From positions 2,671,501 to 2,735,500 of the forward strand of contig NZ_CP077095.1 of NCBI RefSeq assembly GCF_014268885.2: DNA of 64,000 nucleotides. The letters are read 5' to 3'. This DNA comes from Pseudomonas xantholysinigenes (GTDB lineage Bacteria; Pseudomonadota; Gammaproteobacteria; Pseudomonadales; Pseudomonadaceae). Positions 58,646 through 64,000 of the stretch are shown here, piece after piece. Each line of letters begins with the position of its first letter. Within the stretch, counting starts at the first letter, position 1. The notes under the pieces were generated by a model. The model saw only the letters and a list, made by a program, of their open reading frames with translations. It searched no databases and was not told the DNA's origin. The position numbers and the translations under genes are program-made.

Positions 58646-59983
58646 ATGGACAGCCTATTGGTGCGCAACGCCCGGCTGGTCAATGAAGGCCGCGAGTTCG
58701 AAGCAGACCTGTTGGTGCGCCACGGCCGCATCGAGCGGATCGCCGGCAGCCTCGACAACACCCGGGCGACGCTGGAACTCGATGCCGCCGGTGCCTGGCT
58801 GCTGCCGGGGATGATCGACGACCAGGTGCATTTCCGTGAACCAGGCGCGCCGCACAAGGGCAGTATCGCCAGCGAGTCGCGGGCGGCCGTGGCAGGTGGC
58901 ATCACCAGCTTCATGGACATGCCCAACACCCAGCCCGCGACCCTGACCCTCGAGGCCTTGGCCGACAAGCAACGGCGCGCGGCCGCAGGCTCGCGGGCCA
59001 ACTACGGTTTCCATTTCGGCGTCAGCCACGACAACCTCGACACCATCGCCGCACTCGACCCGCGCGCGGTGGCTGGGATCAAGGTGTTCATGGGCGCCTC
59101 CACCGGCAACCTGCTGGTGGACGATCCACAGGTGCTGGAAAAGCTGTTCATCTATGCGCCAACCATTGTCCTGGCCCATTGCGAGCACACCCCGAGCATC
59201 CTCGAGAACGAGGGCTGGTGGCGCAGCCGCCACGGCGAGTTCATTCCACCGGCGGCGCACCCGTTGATCCGCGACGCCGAGGCCTGTTACCGCTCATCCA
59301 GCCTGGCGGTGGAGTTGGCCCGGCGCTTCGGCACGCGCCTGCACGTGCTGCACCTGACCACCGCCCGTGAGCTTGCGTTGTTCCAGCCGGGGCCTGTGGC
59401 CGGCAAACGCATCACCGCCGAAGTGTGCCTGCATCACCTGCTGTTCGACGACAGCGACTACGCCACCCTCGGGCACCTGATCAAGTGCAACCCGGCGATC
59501 AAGACCGGCAGCGACCGCGATGCCCTGCGCCGGGCGTTGGCCCGCGACCTGATCGATGTGATCGGCACCGACCATGCGCCGCACACCCTGGAGGAAAAGC
59601 GCCGGGTCTACACCCGCGCACCGGCTGGCCTGCCGCTGGTGCAGCATGCGCTGCCGGCAGCGCTTGAGTTGGTCAGTGAGGGGGTGTTGAGCATGGCCCA
59701 GGTGGTGCGCAAGACCAGCCATGCGGTGGCTGAACTGTTCGCCATTGGCGAGCGGGGGTTTCTGCGCGAGGGCTACTGGGCGGACTTCGCCCTGGTCGAG
59801 CGCCTGGCCACGCCACGCCCGGCGGCGGACGACCCGGTGCTGGCCCGTTGCGGCTGGACCCCGTTCCAGCAGCGCAGTTTCCACCATGTGGTGCGCAGTA
59901 CGGTGGTGTCGGGTCAGCTGGCCTGGTACCAGGGGCGGGTGCGCGACCAGTGCCAGGGCCTGCCTTTGACATTCGACCGCTGA
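58646..59983 (+). CDS. pyrC2: Dihydroorotase, zinc-starvation paralogue (PyrC2/PyrQ-like)
   Basis: The 445-residue amidohydrolase of the dihydroorotase group has LPGMIDDQVHFREPGAPHKGS, GGITSFMDMPNT, GIKVFMGASTGNLL (carbamylated Lys), AHCEHTPS, HVLHLTTAREL and IGTDHAPHTLEEK. The metal motif is D-Q-V-H where most members have H-V-H, so the first His ligand is Gln, a trait of this subgroup as I recall it. It catalyses carbamoyl-aspartate to dihydroorotate, here probably as backup when zinc is scarce. It begins 2 bp after the carbonic-anhydrase-like gene. Confidence 0.88.
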   Translation: MDSLLVRNARLVNEGREFEADLLVRHGRIERIAGSLDNTRATLELDAAGAWLLPGMIDDQVHFREPGAPHKGSIASESRAAVAGGITSFMDMPNTQPATLTLEALADKQRRAAAGSRANYGFHFGVSHDNLDTIAALDPRAVAGIKVFMGASTGNLLVDDPQVLEKLFIYAPTIVLAHCEHTPSILENEGWWRSRHGEFIPPAAHPLIRDAEACYRSSSLAVELARRFGTRLHVLHLTTARELALFQPGPVAGKRITAEVCLHHLLFDDSDYATLGHLIKCNPAIKTGSDRDALRRALARDLIDVIGTDHAPHTLEEKRRVYTRAPAGLPLVQHALPAALELVSEGVLSMAQVVRKTSHAVAELFAIGERGFLREGYWADFALVERLATPRPAADDPVLARCGWTPFQQRSFHHVVRSTVVSGQLAWYQGRVRDQCQGLPLTFDR

Positions 59984-59988
59984 GCTCT

Positions 59989-60094
59989 CTGTAGGAGCGG
60001 CCTTGTGCCGCGAAAGGGACGCAAAGCGGCCCCCGCATCTGGCGCCAGTGGGGCTGCGATGCAGCCCTTTCGCGGCACAAGGCCGCTCCTACAG
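59989..60094. repeat. Inverted REP pair between pyrC2 and dksA2
   Basis: CTGTAGGAGCGGCCTTGTGCCGCGAAAGGG faces its inverse across about 40 bases, ending GGCCGCTCCTACAG. It is near-perfect, and is the intact intergenic form of the element found in the glycosyltransferase gene at 31736-31870. Confidence 0.95.
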
Positions 60095-60130
60095 AACGTG
60101 TGCAAGCCCCCAGCCTCCAGGAACCTTCCC

Positions 60131-60538
60131 ATGACTGAAGAACAACTGCTGCAACAACCCGCCAACGCCTACATGAACGAACCACAGCGCCAGTTCTTCC
60201 GCACGCTGCTGCTGGCCCAGCGCAGCGAGTTGCAGTTGCGCATCGAGCAAGAGTTCCGCGCCCTGCGCGAACAGGAAGTGCACAGCGACCCCGCCGACCT
60301 CGGCAGCGCCGAGGAAGAGCGCCATTGGCAACTGCGCTCGCTGGAGCGGGAAAAGAAGCTGCTGGACAAGATCGACCAGGCGCTGGAACGCCTGGCCCGG
60401 GGCGACTACGGCTGGTGCGCCGAAACCGGCGAGCCGATCGGCCTGCGCCGCCTGCTGCTGCGGCCCACCGCCACCTTGTGCGTCGAAGCCAAGGAACGCC
60501 AAGAGTTGCGTGAGCGGCATGTGCGCGATGACGCCTAG
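60131..60538 (+). CDS. dksA2: DksA2-type RNA polymerase-binding factor (zinc-independent)
   Basis: The 135-residue protein has a coiled-coil with RSELQLRIEQEFRALREQEVHSDPADLGSAEEE, keeping the D-x-x-D tip (DPADLGSAEEE), and a C-terminal zinc-ribbon remnant: GDYGWCAETGEPIGLRRLLLRPTATLCVEAKERQE. DksA has four Cys here; this one has Cys-Thr-Cys-Ala, so it should not need zinc, as in P. aeruginosa DksA2. It can replace DksA in ppGpp signalling. ATG at 60131 was chosen since the upstream frame crosses the REP pair. Its stop overlaps the mgtC-like stop by 4 bp, tail to tail. Confidence 0.92.
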   Translation: MTEEQLLQQPANAYMNEPQRQFFRTLLLAQRSELQLRIEQEFRALREQEVHSDPADLGSAEEERHWQLRSLEREKKLLDKIDQALERLARGDYGWCAETGEPIGLRRLLLRPTATLCVEAKERQELRERHVRDDA

Positions 60539-61248
60539 TCGCTGTTCAGCCCCTGGACCTGGAGCTGCCAGCGCACCGAGCTGACGCCTTTCTCCAGGCT
60601 TATCCGGCCCACCAGGCGCTCCAGCTGGGTCGGCGCCTGCGGCGTGCCGAGCAGCTCGGCACGCACTTCCAGGCGTGCGGCGTCGGCCAGGTCCTCGCTG
60701 TGCAGCGACTGCAGGCGCAGGCCCGGGTCGCTGAGGCTGTGCAGCATCAGGCTGCGCACCTGGATCTCGTCTTCGGCGCGGCAAACGATGCGCACTTCGA
60801 AGCGTTGCTCCACCTCATCGGCAGGCAGCACTTCCTGGCGGTCCAGGCGCTGGGCCAGGTCGCGCAGCAGGATGTTGGCGCACAGCACCACCAGGCTGCC
60901 CAGGCTCGCCTCGAGCAGTAAACCGAGGCTGCACAGTACGCCGATCGCGGCGGTGCACCAAAGGGTGGCGGCGGTGTTCAGGCCGCGCACGTTGAAACCA
61001 TCGCGCATGATCACGCCACCGCCGAGAAAGCCGATCCCCGACACCACATAGGCGGCGATGCGCGAGGCGTCGGTGGGGGCCATGCCCGGCACTGCCTGGG
61101 TCATCAGCACGAACAGGCAGGCGCCGGTGCTGACCAGCGCATTGGTGCGCAGGCCGGTCAGGCGCTGGCGCAGTTGACGCTCGGCGCCAATCAGCGCGCC
61201 GAGCAGCAGGGCCACGCTGACGCGCAGCAGAAAGATTTTCCAATCCAT
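60535..61248 (-). CDS. MgtC/SapB family membrane protein
   Basis: The 237-residue protein has four to five helices in residues 1-140 with the MgtC markers LLGALIGAERQLRQRLTGLRTNALVSTGACLF, RIAAYVVSGIGFLGGGVIMRDGFNVRGLNTAATLWCTAAIGVLC, and a C-terminal ACT-like soluble domain (EQRFEVRIVCRAEDEIQVRSLML). In other bacteria the family supports growth at low magnesium and inhibits the F-ATPase. The ATG at 61248 starts the first helix; upstream frame is not coding. A leader of about 340 bp with hairpins precedes it. Confidence 0.9.
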   Translation of the reverse strand: MDWKIFLLRVSVALLLGALIGAERQLRQRLTGLRTNALVSTGACLFVLMTQAVPGMAPTDASRIAAYVVSGIGFLGGGVIMRDGFNVRGLNTAATLWCTAAIGVLCSLGLLLEASLGSLVVLCANILLRDLAQRLDRQEVLPADEVEQRFEVRIVCRAEDEIQVRSLMLHSLSDPGLRLQSLHSEDLADAARLEVRAELLGTPQAPTQLERLVGRISLEKGVSSVRWQLQVQGLNSD

Positions 61249-61590
61249 AGCGAACCTCGTTCCACGGGCAAGTGCCCGCACAGGCGCCAACCCTTGGGCG
61301 GCGCGATTGAAAGCAAAGAGTGCGCAGGACCACCGCTCCGGCCCGGTGTGGGGCAGGGCGTGAGGAAAGCGGGGAGGGACCAGCCTGCGAAGGCTGGGCA
61401 ATACCACCGTCTACCGTGTGCGGCGAGACAGTGGCAGGAGCGCTGCCGGACTAGCTCGCCGTGTGGGCCTGTCGCAATCGACTGGGGCTACTGTCCAATG
61501 CAGGGGTCTCCTGTGAGGGGATGCTTGAGTGCGCGGCGGACCATACGCCTCGACCCGCTCGGGGTCAAGGCGCGGCGCATGACGATTGTG
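61249..61590. other. Structured leader region upstream of mgtC
   Basis: No family gene lies here. The minus strand could fold CCAGCC-TTCGC-AGGCTGG-type and GGCAG-CGCTC-CTGCC-type hairpins. It also holds a possible 18-codon open frame at 61488-61544 (minus; MVRRALKHPLTGDPCIGQ) with a weak CGAGG upstream. In enterobacteria mgtC leaders sense ATP and proline through short peptides; whether that applies here is unknown. Confidence 0.45.
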
Positions 61591-62361
61591 TTACGCCAGG
61601 CGCTGGCAGACGTAGGCCTGGGTCTGGTAGGGGAAGGCGATGCTGTCACGGCCCTTGAGGGCCGGGTGGCTGTCGATCAGGGCTTGCAACTGGCCCATGA
61701 CCTTGTCCTGTTCGGCCTGGGGCAGGGCAGCAATGAAGCTCACCGAGCGCAGGCGTTCGAGGATCACCGTCTGCGGGCTGCCGACGTGGACATGGGGCAG
61801 GGTGCTCAGTTGCGGCGCACTGAACCAGCGGCCATCGAAGGCGTTGCGCCAGCGCCCGGTGTGGAAGCGTGGCGTGTCGCCTTCGTAGGGGGTGATGATT
61901 TCGGTAATGCGCGCCACCCAGTCCACCGACTCGTCGCGCACATTCCATACCAGGCCGAGGCGGCCCCCGGGGGCCAGCACCCGGTGCATCTCGGCCAGGG
62001 CGGCGCTGTCGGCGAACCAGTGGAAGGCCTGGGCGCACACCAGCACCTGCTGGCTGGCATCGGCCACCGGGATTTGCTGGGCGGTACCGTCGAGCACCGG
62101 CACCTGCGCCAAGTGCTCGGTGAACTGCGCGCGCATCGCCGCCACCGGCTCGACGGCCGTCAACTGTGGCGCAAGGGCACTGAGCAGGCGGGTGAACTTG
62201 CCGGTGCCGGCACCCAGGTCCAGCACCGCTGTGCCTGGGGCAATGCCCAAGGCATGGCGCAACCAGTCCTGCAAGGCGGCGGGATAGTCCGGCCGGCCTT
62301 GCTCGTAGTTGCCCGAATAGCGGGAAAAACCGGTGCTGGCTGCTGCGTGTACATCCTTCAT
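61591..62361 (-). CDS. Class I SAM-dependent methyltransferase
   Basis: The 256-residue protein starts MKDVHAAASTGFSRYSGNYEQGRPDYP, then motif I VLDLGAGTGKFTRLL near residue 50, AVEPVAAMRAQF, and APGGRLGLVWNVRD. It resembles the UbiE/COQ5-like methyltransferase_11 group. The small-molecule acceptor is unknown. The start at 62361 is the first Met of the family; the longer upstream frame is not supported. Confidence 0.87.
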   Translation of the reverse strand: MKDVHAAASTGFSRYSGNYEQGRPDYPAALQDWLRHALGIAPGTAVLDLGAGTGKFTRLLSALAPQLTAVEPVAAMRAQFTEHLAQVPVLDGTAQQIPVADASQQVLVCAQAFHWFADSAALAEMHRVLAPGGRLGLVWNVRDESVDWVARITEIITPYEGDTPRFHTGRWRNAFDGRWFSAPQLSTLPHVHVGSPQTVILERLRSVSFIAALPQAEQDKVMGQLQALIDSHPALKGRDSIAFPYQTQAYVCQRLA

Positions 62362-62434
62362 GGAAAACCCCTCCGAATGGCCTGCTGGCAATGTTACCCT
62401 TGCGCCTTTCGTTGCCAACCCCCCGGATCGTCTG

Positions 62435-62896
62435 ATGTTGTTCAATCTCGCTGTGCTGTTCGGCACCCTGGTGGCCATGGAGGGCGTCGGCACGCTGGCC
62501 CACAAGTACGTCATGCATGGCTGGGGCTGGTGGTTGCACCGTTCGCACCATGAGCCGCACCTGGGCATGCTGGAAACCAACGACCTGTACCTGCTGGCCC
62601 TGGGCCTGATCGCTGCGCTGCTGGTCGCCCTGGGCAAGGCCGGGCATGCGCCGCTGCAGTGGGTCGGTGCTGGGGTGGCGGGGTATGGCGTGGCCTATGT
62701 GCTGGCCCACGATGGTTTTTTCCACCGGCACTGGCCACGGGCGCCGAGGCCGGTCAATCGCTACCTCAAGCGCCTGCACCGGGCGCACCGCCTTCACCAT
62801 GCGGTGAAGGGGCGCCAGGGTAGCGTGTCGTTCGGGTTCTTCTATGCGCCGCCGCTGCGCGTGCTGAAGCGGCAGTTGAAGCAGCGGCGCGGCTGA
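62435..62896 (+). CDS. crtZ: Beta-carotene hydroxylase-like protein (CrtZ family)
   Basis: The 153-residue membrane protein has the CrtZ histidine pattern: HKYVMHG, HRSHH, HDGFFHRHW and HRLHH, which bind a di-iron centre. CrtZ hydroxylates carotenoid beta-rings to zeaxanthin. No other carotenoid gene is in the window, so its natural substrate here may be different. ATG at 62435 opens the first helix (LFNLAVLFGTLVAMEGVGTLAH). It is divergent from the methyltransferase. Confidence 0.87.
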   Translation: MLFNLAVLFGTLVAMEGVGTLAHKYVMHGWGWWLHRSHHEPHLGMLETNDLYLLALGLIAALLVALGKAGHAPLQWVGAGVAGYGVAYVLAHDGFFHRHWPRAPRPVNRYLKRLHRAHRLHHAVKGRQGSVSFGFFYAPPLRVLKRQLKQRRG

Positions 62897-62929
62897 GGCG
62901 TACGTTTACCGCGCCAGCTAGGCCGGCGT

Positions 62930-63829
62930 CTACGGTGCCGGTGGCAGCGGGGCGACCACTTCCGCGGCGCGCTGCCCGCGGCTCACCCACCACCCAAAGC
63001 CCGCCGCCGTGAAGAACATGATCAAGCTGTAGATTGCCGCCGGCACCGCCATGGTGGCGTTGTTCAACAGCGATGGGCTCAGCGCCAGGGCGATGGCCAG
63101 GGTGCCGTTGTGGATGCCGATTTCCATGCCGATGGCAATTGCCTGGCGCTTGGGAATGCGCAACAGCCGTGGCAGCCAGTAGCCCACGCCCAGGCTGAGC
63201 AGGTTGAACAGCAACGCTGCGCCGCCAACGATCGGCGCGTACTCGACCACCGTCTGCCAGTCCTTGGCCAGCGCCAGGACGATGGTAAAGGCCAGGAACA
63301 GCGCCGCCACCAGTTTCATGGGTTTCTCCATGCGCGCGGCGAAGCCCGCCGCCCAGTGCCGTATCAGCATGCCCAGAGCCACCGGCAACAGCACGATGGC
63401 GAACACCTGCATGACCTTGGCGAATTGCAGCGGGATGGCCTGGTCGGAGGCCATGAACCAGGCCAGCGACAGGTTCACCAGCAGCGGCATGGTGAGGATG
63501 GCGATCAGCGAGTTGACCGCGGTCAGGGTGATGTTCAGCGCCACATCGCCATGGGCCAGGTGGCTGAACAGGTTGGCGGTGGTGCCGCCCGGCGAGGCGG
63601 CCAGCAGCATCAGGCCCACCGCCAGCGCCGATTCCAGGCCGAAACCGTTGGCAATCAGGAAGCACACCAGCGGCAGCAGCAGGATCTGGCACGCCAGGCC
63701 GACTACCACCGGCTTGGGGTACTTCACTACCCGGGCGAAGTCGGCCAGGGTCAGCGACAGGCCCAGGCCAAGCATGATGATGCCTAGGGCCAGGGGCAGG
63801 ATGGCGGTCAGCAGGGGCGAGGCGGTCAT
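62930..63829 (-). CDS. Bile acid:sodium symporter family (BASS) transporter
   Basis: The 299-residue transporter has about 9-10 helices. Family marks include LPLALGIIMLGLGLSLTLADFARVV, LMLLAASPGGTTANLFSHLAHGDVALNITLTAVNSLIAILTMPLLV and IGIHNGTLAIALAL, which form the sodium sites. Members move organic anions such as bile acids, pantoate or 2-keto acids with Na+. The substrate is unknown. It is convergent with crtZ at a 33-bp gap. Confidence 0.88.
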   Translation of the reverse strand: MTASPLLTAILPLALGIIMLGLGLSLTLADFARVVKYPKPVVVGLACQILLLPLVCFLIANGFGLESALAVGLMLLAASPGGTTANLFSHLAHGDVALNITLTAVNSLIAILTMPLLVNLSLAWFMASDQAIPLQFAKVMQVFAIVLLPVALGMLIRHWAAGFAARMEKPMKLVAALFLAFTIVLALAKDWQTVVEYAPIVGGAALLFNLLSLGVGYWLPRLLRIPKRQAIAIGMEIGIHNGTLAIALALSPSLLNNATMAVPAAIYSLIMFFTAAGFGWWVSRGQRAAEVVAPLPPAP

Positions 63830-64000
63830 GGGCGGGTTCTCGGGCGAAGGATTTTTCGAGTGTAGGCGGCGCCTGAACGATAGCTAATTGCAATGCGCCA
63901 GCTTTAGTAACCGTTTATTACCAAGGCTGTGCGCCCGCGTCGCGTTGCGGTCAGGCGCCTGGCGCAGTAGCATTCGCGCTTTTGCCGAGGATTCGCCCGT
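63830..64000. other. Right-end intergenic sequence
   Basis: The last 171 bp are upstream of the symporter gene and contain no complete gene. The part at about 63890-63930 is AT-richer (TAATTGCAATGCG, TTTATTACC) and may hold its promoter; no clear site is assigned. Confidence 0.5.

Overview
The window reads as a chromosomal segment of a high-GC Pseudomonas, most likely of the P. putida group. The evidence is GC-rich, tightly packed coding with strong third-position GC, REP hairpins of the pseudomonad type (cores such as TGTAGGAGCGGCCTTGTG), and a gene set familiar from that group: ilvA, an ALDH of the NADP-GAPDH family, dksA2 with pyrC2, and an exopolysaccharide cluster. The species is an inference; no rRNA or tRNA gene is visible.

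Layout. 1-14.3 kb is a run of metabolic and regulatory genes: the tail of a non-ribosomal peptide synthetase, a fatty-acid-hydroxylase-type membrane protein, AraC, IclR and LysR regulators, an MHS-type transporter, an SDR, a luciferase-like monooxygenase, an old-yellow-enzyme reductase, threonine dehydratase behind a transcription attenuator, and an iron-dependent alcohol dehydrogenase. 14.3-20.9 kb holds a large inverted heptamer array, a PhnB-like protein, an aldehyde dehydrogenase that lacks the usual catalytic Glu, a CHASE-GGDEF-EAL protein and two lipoproteins.

20.8-38.8 kb is one 16-gene minus-strand exopolysaccharide operon. In transcription order it encodes UDP-glucose dehydrogenase, a sugar-nucleotide epimerase, an initiating sugar transferase, a CpsD-like protein with a degenerate P-loop, Wza, Wzz, a GT4 transferase, Wzy, two GT2 transferases, a polysaccharide deacetylase, Wzx, a secreted hydrolase-like protein, two acetyltransferase-like proteins and a YdjC-family deacetylase. 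Together these make a nearly complete Wzx/Wzy-dependent pathway. An alkaline-phosphatase-fold membrane transferase is divergent from it.

40.9-43.5 kb is a repeat island: two inverted copies of a ~165-bp repeat, each with its own simple-sequence tract, REPs, and an intact IS3-family element with perfect 25-bp ends, a 3-bp duplication and a frameshift signal. 43.5-49 kb holds a TetR/Bcr-type efflux operon with a visible operator and a two-component pair. 48.7-51.7 kb is a btuD-btuF-btuC-like ABC transporter behind a cobalamin riboswitch. 52.6-57.3 kb carries PPK2 and an EmrAB-like exporter operon that ends in a protein resembling Ntn hydrolases. 58-60.5 kb is a zinc-starvation module (gamma-carbonic anhydrase, pyrC2, dksA2) behind a Zur-like box. 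The window ends with MgtC, a methyltransferase, a CrtZ-like hydroxylase and a bile-acid:sodium symporter family protein.

All assignments come from reading motifs and gene order; no database search was run.
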